From NCBI RefSeq assembly GCF_007859075.1, contig NZ_VOAK01000020.1:354646-418645 (forward strand): DNA of 64,000 nucleotides. The letters run 5' to 3'. Shown piece after piece: positions 15,255 through 26,038 of the stretch. The first letter of the stretch is position 1; each line of letters opens with the position of its first letter. The notes beneath the pieces are model-generated. The model ran no database searches and was not told where the DNA came from. It worked only from the letters and a program-made list of their open reading frames with translations. Position numbers and translations under genes: made by a program. Origin of the DNA: Gemmobacter aquaticus (GTDB lineage Bacteria > Pseudomonadota > Alphaproteobacteria > Rhodobacterales > Rhodobacteraceae).

Positions 15255-17819
15255 ATGGCCGATACCGCTGTTTACCTGCGCGATTACCAACCCTTTGCCC
15301 ATTGCGTCGATCAAGTGGAACTGACCTTCCGGCTTGCTCCGAATTCAACGCGGGTGAGCGCGCGGTTGCACATGCGGCCGAACCCTGCACGTGAAGGCCG
15401 CCATGACCTGCGGCTTGATGGCGAGGGGCTGCGCCTGATCGCGCTGATGCTGGATGGCCGCCCGCTGGACGCGACGCCGGATGACAATGGGCTGACCATC
15501 CCTGCGGCAGATCTTCCGGGCGGACCTTTTGTGCTGGAGACCGAGGTGGAGATCGCACCCGAGGCCAACACCGCGCTCGAGGGGCTCTACATGTCAAACG
15601 GCATGTACTGCACGCAATGCGAGGCCGAGGGCTTCCGCAAGATCACCTTCTATCCCGACCGCCCCGATGTGATGGCCCGCTTCCGCGTGCGGGTCGAGGG
15701 CGACGCGCCGGTTCTGCTGTCGAACGGAAACCCGATGGGAGCAGGCCCCGGTTGGGCGGAGTGGGACGATCCCTGGCCCAAGCCTGCCTATCTCTTCGCG
15801 CTGGTTGCCGGCGATCTGCGGGCGCATGGCGACACATATACCACGGCCTCGGGGCGGCAGGTTGCGCTGAACATCTGGGTCCGGCCCGGAGACGAGCATC
15901 GCTGCCAATGGGGCATGGACAGCATAAAGCGCTCGATGGAGTGGGATGAGCGGGTCTATGGGCGCGAATATGATCTCGACGTGTTCAACATCGTTGCCGT
16001 CGATGATTTCAACATGGGGGCGATGGAGAACAAGGGGCTGAACATCTTCAACTCGAAATGTGTCCTCGCCACACCCGAGACGATGACGGATGACGAGTTT
16101 GCCCGGATCGAAGGCATCATCGCGCATGAGTATTTCCACAATTGGACCGGCAATCGCATCACCTGTCGCGACTGGTTCCAGTTGTGCCTGAAGGAGGGGC
16201 TGACGGTCTATCGTGATCAGCAGTTCTCTGGCGATCTGCGCGGCCATGCCGTCAAGCGGATCGAGGACGTGCTGGCCCTGCGCGCGCGCCAGTTTCGCGA
16301 GGATCAGGGGCCGCTTGCGCATCCGGTGCGCCCCGACAGCTTTGTCGAGATCAACAATTTCTACACCGCCACCGTCTATGAGAAGGGCGCCGAGATCATC
16401 GGCATGCTGAAGCTTCTGGTGGGGGATGACGGCTACCAACGCGCGCTCGATCTCTATTTCAACCGCCATGACGGGCAGGCGGCCACGATCGAGGACTGGC
16501 TGAAAGTGTTCGAGGATGCGACGGGCCGCGATCTTTCACAGTTCAGCCGCTGGTATTTCGAGGCCGGAACCCCGCGAGTGAAGGTCTATGAGGCATGGTC
16601 GCCGGGCGCGGAGGGCGGTGTCTATACCCTGACACTTGCGCAAGAGAACCCGCCCACGCCCGACCAGCCCACGAAGGGCGCAAAGGTGATCCCGGTTGCT
16701 GTCGGCCTTCTGAACCCGAATGGCGACGAGGTGGTACCAACCACCGTGCTGGAGTTGACCAAGCCGGTCGAGAGCTTCCGGTTCGAGGGGTTGGCCACGC
16801 GGCCCGTGCCATCGATCCTGCGGGGATTCTCGGCGCCGGTGGTGCTGGAACACGACATCAGCACCGAGACGCGGGCCTTCCTTCTGGCGCATGACACCGA
16901 CCCGTTCAACCGGTGGGAGGCGGGCCGGGCGCTGTCCAAGGAGGTGCTGGCGGCGATGGTGGCGCAAGGTGCGCCCGTCTCGCGGCACTGGTTGTCGGGT
17001 CTTGCCCGGCTGGTGCGGGACGAAAGCCTCGATCCGGCCTTCCGGGCGCTTGCCATGCGGTTGCCATCCGAGGACGACATGGCGGCGACACTGGCAGATG
17101 CTGGGCATGTGCCAGACCCCGCGGCGATTCATGACGCGCGCGGGCGTATGTCGGATGCACTGGCCGCTGAACTTGCGCCCGAACTGCCCGGCCTGCGCGA
17201 GGCAATGGCGACGCCCGGCCCGTTTTCGGCCGAGGCCGGACCGGCTGGACGACGCGCCCTTGCCAATGCCTGTCTGGCGCTTCAGACGCGTCTGGACGGT
17301 GGCACGGCTGCGCGGGCGGCCTTTGATGCGGCGACCAACATGACCGACCGGCTTTCCGCGCTCGTCTCCTTGCTAACCGTGGGGCAGGGCCGCTCTCAGC
17401 TTGCCGCCTTTGAGCACGACTGGCAGGGCGATCGGCTGGTGATGGACAAGTGGTTTTCGGTGCAGGTGCTGCATGCGTTGCCAGATGCGCTGGTTGATAC
17501 AGTCAACCGACTGACGGCCCGGCCGGATTTCACCATGGGGAACCCGAACCGTTTTCGCGCAGTGATGGGGGCCTTGTCGGCAAACCACGCAGGCTTTCAC
17601 CATGCGAGCGGCGCGGCCTATCGCCTGCTGGCGGACTGGCTGATCCGGCTGGATGCCAAGAACCCGCAGACCGCGGCACGTATGTCCACCGCCTTTGAAA
17701 CCTGGCGCCGCTATGACGCGGGACGGCAAGAGAGGATCCGGGCAGAGCTTTCACGCATTGCGCAGACACCGGGCCTGAGCCGGGATCTGGCCGAGATGGT
17801 CGGGCGCATGCTGGGTTAA
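15255..17819 (+). CDS. pepN: Aminopeptidase N (M1 family)
   Basis: Cytosolic zinc metallopeptidase that removes N-terminal residues from peptides. The length of 854 residues is normal for the bacterial PepN group. It carries the exopeptidase motif MGAMENKGLN and the zinc site HEYFH (residues 291-295) with Glu314 18 residues later, in LKEGLTVYRD. The C-terminal half matches the all-helical PepN C-terminal domain. AAAGGAGA precedes the ATG at 15255; the longer frame upstream does not look like PepN. It is a single gene with no operon partners; the sulfotransferase-like gene is divergent. Confidence 0.96.
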   Translation: MADTAVYLRDYQPFAHCVDQVELTFRLAPNSTRVSARLHMRPNPAREGRHDLRLDGEGLRLIALMLDGRPLDATPDDNGLTIPAADLPGGPFVLETEVEIAPEANTALEGLYMSNGMYCTQCEAEGFRKITFYPDRPDVMARFRVRVEGDAPVLLSNGNPMGAGPGWAEWDDPWPKPAYLFALVAGDLRAHGDTYTTASGRQVALNIWVRPGDEHRCQWGMDSIKRSMEWDERVYGREYDLDVFNIVAVDDFNMGAMENKGLNIFNSKCVLATPETMTDDEFARIEGIIAHEYFHNWTGNRITCRDWFQLCLKEGLTVYRDQQFSGDLRGHAVKRIEDVLALRARQFREDQGPLAHPVRPDSFVEINNFYTATVYEKGAEIIGMLKLLVGDDGYQRALDLYFNRHDGQAATIEDWLKVFEDATGRDLSQFSRWYFEAGTPRVKVYEAWSPGAEGGVYTLTLAQENPPTPDQPTKGAKVIPVAVGLLNPNGDEVVPTTVLELTKPVESFRFEGLATRPVPSILRGFSAPVVLEHDISTETRAFLLAHDTDPFNRWEAGRALSKEVLAAMVAQGAPVSRHWLSGLARLVRDESLDPAFRALAMRLPSEDDMAATLADAGHVPDPAAIHDARGRMSDALAAELAPELPGLREAMATPGPFSAEAGPAGRRALANACLALQTRLDGGTAARAAFDAATNMTDRLSALVSLLTVGQGRSQLAAFEHDWQGDRLVMDKWFSVQVLHALPDALVDTVNRLTARPDFTMGNPNRFRAVMGALSANHAGFHHASGAAYRLLADWLIRLDAKNPQTAARMSTAFETWRRYDAGRQERIRAELSRIAQTPGLSRDLAEMVGRMLG

Positions 17820-17840
17820 GGCAGAAGGGAGCGCTCGCGC

Positions 17841-17887
17841 CCCCTCTGAGCCTTGCGGCTCGTTCACCCCCTGAGGGTATTTGGACC
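17841..17887. repeat. Dispersed intergenic repeat, copy after pepN
   Basis: CCCCTCTGAGCCTTGCGGCT, then CGTTCACCCCCTGAGGGTAT and TTGG. The same order of blocks (GCC-TTGC-GGC mini-hairpin, TTCACCCCC, GAGGATATTT) is found at 46869-46910. It lies between convergent genes. Confidence 0.75.
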
Positions 17888-17973
17888 ACGGGAATGGGGG
17901 GATCGGGGCGCGCTTGCGTGCCGGACGCACTGCTGAGCAAAAGCGGGCGGGGGAACAGCCCCCCGCTGCAAGG

Positions 17974-18573
17974 TCAGGTGGGTTGGCAGTAGCTTTGCTG
18001 GCTGACCCAGCTCCGCATTGCGGCGCGCTTGTCAGCCTTGCGGAAGGGCATCCAGTCGCGGCCGATGCCCTGTGCGCCGTTGCCCACGGCCACGCCATCA
18101 CGTTCGACCTGATAGGCCAGCATCTCGACCGCGCATGCCAGATTGGCCGAGCCATCCTTCAGCGCCGAGCTGGAGGTCGCATCGCAGCCATAGTTGGCAG
18201 CCGAGCGTGGCGAGATTTGCATCAGGCCGATGTAGCGGCCACCGCCGCCGGCTGCACGCGGATTATAGCTGCTTTCATATTTGCCGACCGCCGAGATCAG
18301 CCCGGCCCAGAAAGCGCGGCGATCCATCAGCGAGGCGTCCTGATACCCGGGGCACCAGGTTTCAATGTCGTGCGGGATGCGGTTTGCCAGGGTGTCATCC
18401 TCTTGGGCGACAGCCATCAGCGTGTTCACAGTCCATTCGGAAGCTTGCGGGTGGTGATCCCAGCCCATCGGAGGCGGAGTCGTTGCACGGCTCACCGCGT
18501 CGGTGGCGTTGGTCGTGCATCCTGCCATGGCGAGCGCAGCCATGAGTCCGATGATACCGAGTTTGACCTGCAT
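17974..18573 (-). CDS. Lytic transglycosylase lipoprotein (SLT domain)
   Basis: Muramidase-like enzyme that cleaves peptidoglycan glycan strands. The protein has 199 residues with a lipoprotein signal (MQVKLGIIGLMAALAMAGC, lipobox Cys19). The SLT domain occupies about residues 85-185. Glu100 in GKYESSYNP is the expected catalytic residue, followed by the IGLMQISPRSAANYGC motif. The ATG at 18573 is used because a lipobox follows at the proper distance, although the frame is open far upstream. It is divergent from gatB. Confidence 0.88.
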   Translation of the reverse strand: MQVKLGIIGLMAALAMAGCTTNATDAVSRATTPPPMGWDHHPQASEWTVNTLMAVAQEDDTLANRIPHDIETWCPGYQDASLMDRRAFWAGLISAVGKYESSYNPRAAGGGGRYIGLMQISPRSAANYGCDATSSSALKDGSANLACAVEMLAYQVERDGVAVGNGAQGIGRDWMPFRKADKRAAMRSWVSQQSYCQPT

Positions 18574-18741
18574 TGAGCTATCCGAGGTGGCATCGCGATC
18601 CTTGTGCGACGCGGGGTTTGTGCCCCCGGCTACCCGAGTCGGGCAACCCATCTGATTCCGGATGCGCGAAAATCCGCCCGTCGCGCCTTGCCGCAGCCCG
18701 GTTCGGCGCCTATGAAGGGGCAAGTTTGCGAGGGGTATCCG

Positions 18742-20253
18742 ATGCTCGATCTGACCTATGAAGCGCCGAAGCCGAAGGTGATCGCCGGGGCGAAACATGA
18801 CTGGGAACTGGTGATTGGCATGGAAATCCATGCGCAGGTCTCGTCCAATGCCAAGCTGTTTTCCGGGGCGTCCACAACGGTCGGTGCCGAGCCAAACTCG
18901 AACGTCAGCTTCGTCGATTGCGCCATGCCCGGCATGCTGCCCGTCATCAACGAGTACTGCGTGGAGCAGGCGGTCCGGTCGGGTCTTGGGCTGAAGGCCA
19001 AGATCAATCTGGTCTCGGCCTTTGACCGCAAGAACTATTTCTACCCCGACCTGCCGCAGGGCTATCAGATCAGCCAGCTCTATCATCCCATCGTGGGTGA
19101 GGGGGAAGTGATCGTTGAAATGGGTCCGGGCGTTGCCCGCCATGTGCGGATTGAGCGGATCCACCTTGAACAGGACGCCGGCAAGTCGATCCATGACATG
19201 GACCCCAACATGTCCTTCGTCGATTTCAACCGCACCGGCGTGGCCCTGATGGAGATCGTCAGCCGCCCCGACATCCGGGGGCCCGAAGAGGCGGCGGCCT
19301 ATGTCTCAAAGCTGCGGCAGATCCTGCGCTATCTGGGCACCTGCGACGGCGACATGCAGCACGGCAACCTGCGGGCGGATGTGAACGTCTCGGTCTGCCG
19401 TCCCGGTGCCTATGAGAAGTATCAGGAAACGCAGGATTTTTCGCACCTGGGCACGCGGTGCGAGATCAAGAACATGAACTCGCTGCGCTTCATCCAGGCG
19501 GCCATCGACTATGAGGCCCGGCGCCAGATCGCCATCATCGAGGATGGTGGTACCGTGGTGCAGGAAACCCGTCTTTATGACCCTGACAAGGGCGAGACGC
19601 GGTCGATGCGGTCAAAGGAAGAGGCGCATGACTACCGCTATTTCCCGTGCCCGGATCTGTTGCCGCTGGAGATCGATCAGGCTTGGGTCGATGATATCGC
19701 AGCCGCCATGCCCGAACTGCCCGACGCCAAGAAGGCGCGGTTCATGTCGGACTTCGGGCTGACCGATTACGATGCCAATGTGCTGACGGCCGAGCTGGAC
19801 AGCGCCGCCTTTTTTGAGGCGGTGGCGCAGGGCCGCGACGGTAAGGCTGCGGCGAACTGGGTGATCAACGAGCTGTTTGGCCGCCTGAACAAGGAAGGCC
19901 ATGCCATCAGCGAAAGCCCTGTTTCGGCGGCACAGCTGGGGGGCATGCTCGATCTGCTGGGCAAGGGCGAGATCACCTCGAAAATGGCCAAGGAGCTGTT
20001 CGAGATCCTCTGGACCGAAGGGGGTGATCCTGCCGAAGTGGCCGCCGCGCGCGGGATGAAGGCCGTGACGGATACCGGCGCAATCGAGAAGGCGCTGGAT
20101 GACCTGATCGCGGCCAACCCCGCGCAGGTGGAAAAGGCCAAGGTCAACGCCAAGCTTGCGGGCTGGTTTACCGGTCAGGTGCTGAAGGCCACGGGCGGCA
20201 AGGCCGATCCGGCGGTCGTCAATGCGATGGTCGCGCAGAAGCTGGGGCTCTGA
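18742..20253 (+). CDS. gatB: Asp-tRNA(Asn)/Glu-tRNA(Gln) amidotransferase subunit B
   Basis: Subunit of GatCAB, which converts misacylated Glu-tRNA(Gln) or Asp-tRNA(Asn) to the correct aminoacyl-tRNA. The 503-residue protein has the GatB cradle start [12 protein letters not shown], the metal/nucleotide-binding segments [11 protein letters not shown] and [19 protein letters not shown], and the YqeY-type tail ([20 protein letters not shown]). The ATG at 18742 has GAGGGG upstream; the open extension upstream is not part of the family. gatA and gatC are not in the window. A clear terminator follows. Confidence 0.97.
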   Translation: MLDLTYEAPKPKVIAGAKHDWELVIGMEIHAQVSSNAKLFSGASTTVGAEPNSNVSFVDCAMPGMLPVINEYCVEQAVRSGLGLKAKINLVSAFDRKNYFYPDLPQGYQISQLYHPIVGEGEVIVEMGPGVARHVRIERIHLEQDAGKSIHDMDPNMSFVDFNRTGVALMEIVSRPDIRGPEEAAAYVSKLRQILRYLGTCDGDMQHGNLRADVNVSVCRPGAYEKYQETQDFSHLGTRCEIKNMNSLRFIQAAIDYEARRQIAIIEDGGTVVQETRLYDPDKGETRSMRSKEEAHDYRYFPCPDLLPLEIDQAWVDDIAAAMPELPDAKKARFMSDFGLTDYDANVLTAELDSAAFFEAVAQGRDGKAAANWVINELFGRLNKEGHAISESPVSAAQLGGMLDLLGKGEITSKMAKELFEILWTEGGDPAEVAAARGMKAVTDTGAIEKALDDLIAANPAQVEKAKVNAKLAGWFTGQVLKATGGKADPAVVNAMVAQKLGL

Positions 20254-20277
20254 TTCCCCTCGTCACGCCGGCTTACA

Positions 20278-20300
20278 GGGCGCCCTCGGGCGCCCTTTTT
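20278..20300 (+). terminator. Rho-independent terminator of gatB
   Basis: GGGCGCC-CTCG-GGCGCCC followed by five T, 24 bases after the stop codon. Confidence 0.92.
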
Positions 20301-20440
20301 CATGGGCAATGCCCTGCCGAATGACGCGGGCGTGATGCGGGCCATCGTCGCGCGCGGTTGCGTCGGGGCCTGCGGGTTTCTATCACTTGCTGGCCGGAGA
20401 TTCCCTTTGGCCCAAACCTTGACCCGCCCGGAGGCACCAG

Positions 20441-20827
20441 ATGCAGCAATTCGAATATCGCGTGGTGCCCGCGCCCCGTAAGGCCGAAAAGGCCCGTGGC
20501 CTGAAAACCACCCCTGAGCGCTTTGCCCATGCGCTGTCGCAAACCATGAACGACATGGCGCGCGAGGGGTGGGAGTATCTGCGCGCGGACACACTGCCCT
20601 GTGAAGAGCGCGCCGGGCTGACCGGCAAGACCACGACCTATCAGAATATGCTGGTCTTTCGCCGCGCGGTTGCCCGTATGGCCGACGCGCCCGCGCCGAG
20701 CCTGATCCTGTCCGAACCGGTCGCTCCGCGCCTTGGCTCGGCGCGCGATCTGGATGCCGTTCCCTCCACTGAGGCCGCGCGCGTGCCCGCCCTTGGCCCC
20801 GCCCGCGAAGAGGCGGCGAAGGGCTAA
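20441..20827 (+). CDS. DUF4177-like protein
   Basis: Protein of 128 residues. The N-terminal 75 residues fit the small DUF4177 family (QQFEYRVVPAPRK, LSQTMNDMAREGWEYLRADTL, TYQNMLVFRR), which is soluble and of unknown function. The remainder is a low-complexity Pro/Ala tail. Its stop codon overlaps the stop of the convergent aminotransferase gene by 4 bases. Confidence 0.82.
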   Translation: MQQFEYRVVPAPRKAEKARGLKTTPERFAHALSQTMNDMAREGWEYLRADTLPCEERAGLTGKTTTYQNMLVFRRAVARMADAPAPSLILSEPVAPRLGSARDLDAVPSTEAARVPALGPAREEAAKG

Positions 20828-21933
20828 GACCGGGCTGCTGCCAGCGCCTGTGGCAGAACCCCTGCGAGGGCGGCAAGTGCTGCCTCGTCGCCGCAGCTGA
20901 TGCGGATGCAGCGGTCATGGGGCGCAACAAAGGGCATGCGAACAAAGATGCCACGCGCGACAAGCTGGTTCAGCACCGCGCGGGCAAAGGCGCCGTCCCG
21001 CCCGCAATCGATCGTCACGAAATTGGTGGCCGAAGGCAGCGGGGTAAGGCCGTTCTCTTTGGCGATGCGCGCAATGGCCGCGCGGGATGCGTCCACCCTC
21101 TCGCGCACATGGGCAAGCCAGTCCTGATCGGCAAGCGCGGCCAGCGCCCCGGCCTGTGCAACGCGCCCAACCCCGAAATGGTTGCGCACCTTGTTGAAGG
21201 CTGCCGCAAGCCCTGGTGCCGCAAGCGCATAGCCCACGCGCAGCCCTGCCATGCCGTATCCCTTTGAAAAGGTGCGCATACGGATCACGCGCGGATCATC
21301 CGCCATGATCGGGGCGGCGGTCCCTTCGGGTGCCAGTTCCACATAGGCCTCATCCAGAACCAGAAGCGAGCCATCGGGGATACGGTCGAGAAGCGCTGCA
21401 ATCGTCGCACCGGGATGGTGCGAGCCCATCGGATTGTCCGGGTTGGCAAGGTAGATCAGCTTGGGGCGAACCCGGTGTGCGAGTTCCAGCAGCGCCTCGG
21501 GGTCTTCAAAGTCGCCCCGGTAGGGCACCTTGTGCAGCGCGCCGCCAAAGCCCGTCACGTGAAAGTTGAACGTCGGATAGGCGCCGTCCGAGGTGACGAC
21601 TGCATCGCCCGGACCAACCGTCAGCCGCACCAGGTAGCCCAGAAGGCCGTCAATGCCTTCGCCGACCACGACATGGTCCGCGCTGACCCCGTGATGGGCG
21701 GCCAGTGCGTGGCGCAGCTCATGCACCTCAGGGTCGCCATACATCCAGACGTCCTGCGCCGCGGCCTGCATGGCCGCAATGGCCTTGGGCGAGGGGCCAA
21801 ACAGGCTTTCATTCGCACCGAGGCGCGCGCGAAACGGCTGGCCTGTCGCACGTTCGGTGGTTTCAGGGCCCACGAAGGGCACCGAGGCGGGCAGGGCGGC
21901 GGCAATTGGTGTGTAGCGGGGCGTCTCTGTCAT
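20824..21933 (-). CDS. HisC-like pyridoxal-phosphate aminotransferase
   Basis: Fold type I aminotransferase of 369 residues, closest in pattern to histidinol-phosphate aminotransferase. The PLP lysine is in MRTFSKGYGMAGLRVGYA; LIYLANPDNPMGS and LVLDEAYVELAP are the cofactor-binding segments, and the C-terminal Arg is in CIRISCG. HisC paralogues in this group often act on other substrates such as phenylalanine or cobalamin intermediates, and no his genes are nearby, so the substrate is left open. It lies downstream of valS on the same strand, 54 bases away in the opposite reading order. Confidence 0.88.
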   Translation of the reverse strand: MTETPRYTPIAAALPASVPFVGPETTERATGQPFRARLGANESLFGPSPKAIAAMQAAAQDVWMYGDPEVHELRHALAAHHGVSADHVVVGEGIDGLLGYLVRLTVGPGDAVVTSDGAYPTFNFHVTGFGGALHKVPYRGDFEDPEALLELAHRVRPKLIYLANPDNPMGSHHPGATIAALLDRIPDGSLLVLDEAYVELAPEGTAAPIMADDPRVIRMRTFSKGYGMAGLRVGYALAAPGLAAAFNKVRNHFGVGRVAQAGALAALADQDWLAHVRERVDASRAAIARIAKENGLTPLPSATNFVTIDCGRDGAFARAVLNQLVARGIFVRMPFVAPHDRCIRISCGDEAALAALAGVLPQALAAARS

Positions 21934-21987
21934 GGCCCGATCAGACAGCGAAGCGCGCGGCGGTGCAAGCCCCCGCGCGCCCGGAGG

Positions 21988-24900
21988 TCAGACGATCTCG
22001 GCCAGTCGCGCGACCGCGCTCGCGATCAATGCGGCCTCGGCCTCACGCGCTTCGAGATTGCCGCGGGTCTCATCCACGACCTCTTCTTTCGCGCTCTCGA
22101 TGAACTTCGGGTTTCCAAGCCGTGCCTTGAGGCCAGAAATCTCTTTTTCAAGCTTTTCCAGCGACTTGCCAAGGCGGGCCTTCTCGGCCGCGATGTCGAT
22201 GATGCCCTCAAGCGGGATCGACAGGCTTGCGCCTTCGGCCGCGATGGACAGCGCACCCTTGGGCGCGGTGCTGGCCGGTGTCAGGCTTTCGATACGGGCA
22301 AGGCGCTTGATCAGCACCTCGTTCCGCGTCCAGGCGTCACGCGCGGCATCGTCCATCGACAGCGCCAGCATATCGAGCTTCAACCCGACCGGCACATGCA
22401 TCTGCGCGCGGGCCGAGCGGATCTCGTCGATCAGGCCAGTGACCCAGGTCATCTCGTGATCGGCCGCCGCATCGATCAGACCGGCGCCAAGAACGGGCCA
22501 GTCGGTATGCACCAGCAGCTTGTCGCGTTTCCCCGTCGTGCCCCACAGCTCTTCGGTGATGAAGGGCATGAAGGGGTGCAGCAGGATCATGCATTGATCC
22601 AGCACCCAGGCCATGGTCTTGCGCGTCTCATCCGCCTGATCGCCATCGAACAGGGGCTTGGCGAATTCGACATACCAGTCGCAGACCTTGCCCCAGACAA
22701 AGGCGTAAAGCGCCTGCGCGGCATAGTCGAAGCGGAATTCGGCCAGCGCGGTATCCACCTCGGCCAGCGCCTTTGCCGTCTCGCCGATGATCCAGCGGTT
22801 GGCGGTCGCGGTCGCCTGCGGCGCTTCGGGCTGGGTGGCATGGCCTTCCCAGACACCGTTCATTTCCGCAAAGCGGCAGGCGTTCCACAGCTTGGTCGTG
22901 AAGTTGCGATAGCCGGCGATCCGCTGGGTGTCGAGCTTCAGCACGCCGCCAAGGCTTGCCATCGCGGCATTGGTAAAGCGCAGCGCGTCGGCACCGTATT
23001 CGTCGATCAGCTCCAGCGGGTCAACGACGTTGCCCAGCGACTTGGACATCTTCTTGCCCTTGGCGTCGCGCACGAGACCATGCAGATAGACGGTGTGGAA
23101 CGGGATTTCCTCCACCACGGCCAGCTGCATCATCATCATGCGGGCGACCCAGAAGAACAGGATGTCCTGCCCGGTCACCAGAACGCTGGTCGGGTAATAG
23201 CGTTGCAGTTCGGGCGTGTTCTCGGGCCAGCCCAGCGTGCCGATGGGCCAGAGCCCCGACGAGAACCAGGTGTCGAGCACGTCTTCGTCGCGCCAGACCG
23301 GATAGACAAGGTGGGTCGGGTCCTGCGTAAGGTTATAGTCCGCCAGCGCGCGGGCCAGCGTCTCGACCGCCTCATGACGGTCCGCGACCTCGACGATGCG
23401 GGCGTGGTTCAGCGGGCTGGGCAGCGGGGCCAGCGCGTCCTTGAACCGTTCCGCCACACCCGCGACATCGGCGGCGCAGCGGTAGATCGGCTCGGCGTGA
23501 TTGAACGCACCGTCGGCCAGCAGGCGGAAGATCTCGGTCTCGTCGAGCGCGTTGTCGCCTTCGTCATCGTGGAAACCGGTTGGCCAGATATCCAGACCAT
23601 ACCATACCGGGATCTGGTGCCCCCACCACAGCTGGCGCGAGATGCACCAGGGCTCGATGTTCTCAAGCCAGTGGTAATAGGTCTTTTCGCCCGACTCCGG
23701 CATGATCTTGACACGGCCCGAGCGCACCGCATCGAGCGCCGGCCCCACGATCTTTGCGGTGTCGACGAACCACTGGTCGGTCAGCATCGGCTCGATCACG
23801 ACTTTCGAGCGGTCACCGAAAGGCTGCATGATGGGCTTTGCGTCCACCAGCGGGATCATGTGCTCTTCGGGGATGTCCTCGGACTGGTCGGGGATCATCA
23901 CCGCAAGGCCTGCTGCGTTGATGTCCTCGATTACCTGTTTGCGCGCCTCGAACCGGTCAAGGCCGCGATATTTTTCGGGCACGAGGTTCAGGCTGTCGAC
24001 CTCGGTTTCGGTCGTGGGTGAGCCTGCTGCGATCTCCCGCGCACGGGCCACGCAATCCTCGTACGAAGCGCCATCTGCCCGCATCCGGCCCTGCCGGTCC
24101 ATCAACCGGTACATAGGCAGGTTGTTGCGCTTGGCCACCTGATAGTCATTGAAGTCATGCGCGCCCGTGATCTTCACCGCGCCCGAGCCGAAATCGGGAT
24201 CGGGATATTCGTCGGTCACGATCGGGATCAGACGGTCGCAGAGTGGCAGATGCACCATCTTGCCCACGATCGGGCGGTAACGCTCGTCCGAGGGATGCAC
24301 GGCCACTGCACCATCGCCCAGCATTGTCTCGGGGCGGGTGGTCGCGATCGAGATATAGTCGCGCGTCTCGCGCAGGGTTACGTTCCCGTCGGAGTCTTTC
24401 TCGACGTATTCGTAGGTCTCTCCCCCGGCCAGACGATACTTGAAGTGCCACATGTGGCCCTTCACCTCGATATTCTCCACCTCGAGATCAGAAATCGCGG
24501 TTTCAAAATGCGGGTCCCAGTTCACCAGCCGCTTGCCGCGGTAGATGAGGCCCTTTTCGTACATGTCGACAAAGACCTTGATCACCGCTTCGGGAAAATT
24601 GCCCGACATGGTAAAGGCTTCGCGGTCCCAGTCGCAGGTGGCGCCAAGGCGTTTCAGCTGGTTGATGATCGTGCCGCCGGACTGTTCCTTCCACTCCCAC
24701 ACCTTCGACAGAAACGCCTCGCGGCCCATTTCGCGGCGAGAGGGCTGTTGCGTGCGGGTGAGTTCACGCTCCACCACCATTTGCGTGGCGATGCCCGCGT
24801 GATCGGTGCCGGGCTGCCAGAGCGTGTCGTGGCCGCGCATGCGGTGCCAGCGGATCAGGATATCCTGCAGCGTGTTGTTGAAGGCGTGCCCCATGTGCAG

Positions 24901-25053
24901 GCTGCCTGTCACGTTCGGCGGCGGGATCATGATGGAGAAGGCCTCGGCCCCGGGGCGGGCGTTGGCACCCGCGCGGCCGACCTTTGCGTCGATCCAGAGC
25001 TTTGAAATCCGCGCCTCGGCTTCGGGGGCGTTGAAGGTCTTTTCCATCGGCAT
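21988..25053 (-). CDS. valS: Valyl-tRNA synthetase
   Basis: Charges tRNA-Val with valine and edits threonine errors. The length of 1021 residues is somewhat long for the family but usual for alphaproteobacteria. The class I signatures are present: HIGH as SLHMGHAFN in the N-terminal Rossmann domain, and KMSKS as [11 protein letters not shown]. The editing domain between them has [12 protein letters not shown] coiled-coil tail (about the last 75 residues, [17 protein letters not shown]) is the usual tRNA-binding end. The ATG at 25053 is the natural start ([16 protein letters not shown]). Confidence 0.97.
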   Translation of the reverse strand: MPMEKTFNAPEAEARISKLWIDAKVGRAGANARPGAEAFSIMIPPPNVTGSLHMGHAFNNTLQDILIRWHRMRGHDTLWQPGTDHAGIATQMVVERELTRTQQPSRREMGREAFLSKVWEWKEQSGGTIINQLKRLGATCDWDREAFTMSGNFPEAVIKVFVDMYEKGLIYRGKRLVNWDPHFETAISDLEVENIEVKGHMWHFKYRLAGGETYEYVEKDSDGNVTLRETRDYISIATTRPETMLGDGAVAVHPSDERYRPIVGKMVHLPLCDRLIPIVTDEYPDPDFGSGAVKITGAHDFNDYQVAKRNNLPMYRLMDRQGRMRADGASYEDCVARAREIAAGSPTTETEVDSLNLVPEKYRGLDRFEARKQVIEDINAAGLAVMIPDQSEDIPEEHMIPLVDAKPIMQPFGDRSKVVIEPMLTDQWFVDTAKIVGPALDAVRSGRVKIMPESGEKTYYHWLENIEPWCISRQLWWGHQIPVWYGLDIWPTGFHDDEGDNALDETEIFRLLADGAFNHAEPIYRCAADVAGVAERFKDALAPLPSPLNHARIVEVADRHEAVETLARALADYNLTQDPTHLVYPVWRDEDVLDTWFSSGLWPIGTLGWPENTPELQRYYPTSVLVTGQDILFFWVARMMMMQLAVVEEIPFHTVYLHGLVRDAKGKKMSKSLGNVVDPLELIDEYGADALRFTNAAMASLGGVLKLDTQRIAGYRNFTTKLWNACRFAEMNGVWEGHATQPEAPQATATANRWIIGETAKALAEVDTALAEFRFDYAAQALYAFVWGKVCDWYVEFAKPLFDGDQADETRKTMAWVLDQCMILLHPFMPFITEELWGTTGKRDKLLVHTDWPVLGAGLIDAAADHEMTWVTGLIDEIRSARAQMHVPVGLKLDMLALSMDDAARDAWTRNEVLIKRLARIESLTPASTAPKGALSIAAEGASLSIPLEGIIDIAAEKARLGKSLEKLEKEISGLKARLGNPKFIESAKEEVVDETRGNLEAREAEAALIASAVARLAEIV

Positions 25054-25203
25054 CAGGGTCTTTCCAAGCGTTCAGCAGCTGTTGGCAACGATGTATCCAA
25101 TCGGGCGCCGAAGGAAAAGCCTTTCAGCGGCACGACCGAAGTCTGGCGGCGGTTTGCCGGGCCTCGTGGCGGGTGCCACGCCCCGCTCGGGCCCTCGTGT
25201 CGG

Positions 25204-25959
25204 TCAGGCCCCGCCCACCAGTGCGAAGTGTACGCCTTGCGGGTCTTCGGCCAGACAGATAAACGCCCCGCCGGGAACCTCTTGCGGGCCATGGTGGACC
25301 TTGCCGCCGCTGGCGGTGATCTGCGCCATCGCCGCCTTGATGCTTGCGGTGCCGAAATAGGGCATCCAGTAGGGCGGCACGTCCGCGCTTTGCAGGCGCA
25401 TCATGCCGCCGATATCGCGGCCGCCTTGGGCAAAGAGCTGATAGTCCCCCATCTCGCCCATTGGCATGGCCTGGGTCGGGGTCCAGCCAAAAAGCGCGGT
25501 GTAGAAGGACAGTGCCGGGCCCGGTTCGGTGGTGTTCAACTCGTGCCAGTTGCCATGGCCACTTTGCATCGGGTCATAGGCTTGCGAGGGCATGCCGGGC
25601 AGCGGCTCAAGAATCCCGAATGCGGCGCCCTGCGGATCGGCCAGAACGGCGAAGCGCCCGGTTTCAGGCACGTCGCTGGCCGACATGAGCACCCGCCCGC
25701 CTGCGGCCTCGGTCGCGGCGACAGCAGCATCGGCGCTAGCAACCTCGAAGTAGATAAGCCAATGCGGCGGCACCTCGGGCATCACCGTCATCATCCCTGC
25801 CACCATGGCCTCACCGCGCGAGGCGAGGTGATAGGTAAATCCCTCCATGCCTGCATCGCGGAACTGCCAGTTCAGCAGCGGGCCATAAAAGGCGGCGGCG
25901 CCCGCAAGATCGGGTGTTGCAAGCTCATACCAGGTGGGCTTTCCGACGATCGCGTTCAT
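25204..25959 (-). CDS. Two-domain VOC (glyoxalase/dioxygenase fold) protein
   Basis: Protein of 251 residues made of two vicinal-oxygen-chelate modules (about 5-120 and 133-250). Each module starts with a WYEL or WHEL strand followed by FYGPLLNW or FYTALFGW and ends in a LADPQGAAF or AEDPQGVHF motif. VOC enzymes include glyoxalases, dioxygenases and resistance proteins; neither the substrate nor a full metal-ligand set can be assigned. It lies between valS and an AsnC-family regulator and is 79 bases from the latter. Confidence 0.85.
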   Translation of the reverse strand: MNAIVGKPTWYELATPDLAGAAAFYGPLLNWQFRDAGMEGFTYHLASRGEAMVAGMMTVMPEVPPHWLIYFEVASADAAVAATEAAGGRVLMSASDVPETGRFAVLADPQGAAFGILEPLPGMPSQAYDPMQSGHGNWHELNTTEPGPALSFYTALFGWTPTQAMPMGEMGDYQLFAQGGRDIGGMMRLQSADVPPYWMPYFGTASIKAAMAQITASGGKVHHGPQEVPGGAFICLAEDPQGVHFALVGGA

Positions 25960-26038
25960 GGTGATCCTCCACGAAAGTTGCGGGGCAAGGCTCTCATGCC
26001 CACGGGCGGCTGTCGATGATTCCGTCCCTGGATCGCCC

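Noticed and set aside
21415..24021. Open frame of 868 codons on the plus strand
   Set aside because: It lies entirely antisense to the HisC-like aminotransferase and valS genes. Long antisense frames are expected in GC-rich DNA with third-position G/C bias; no domain or ribosome site supports it.
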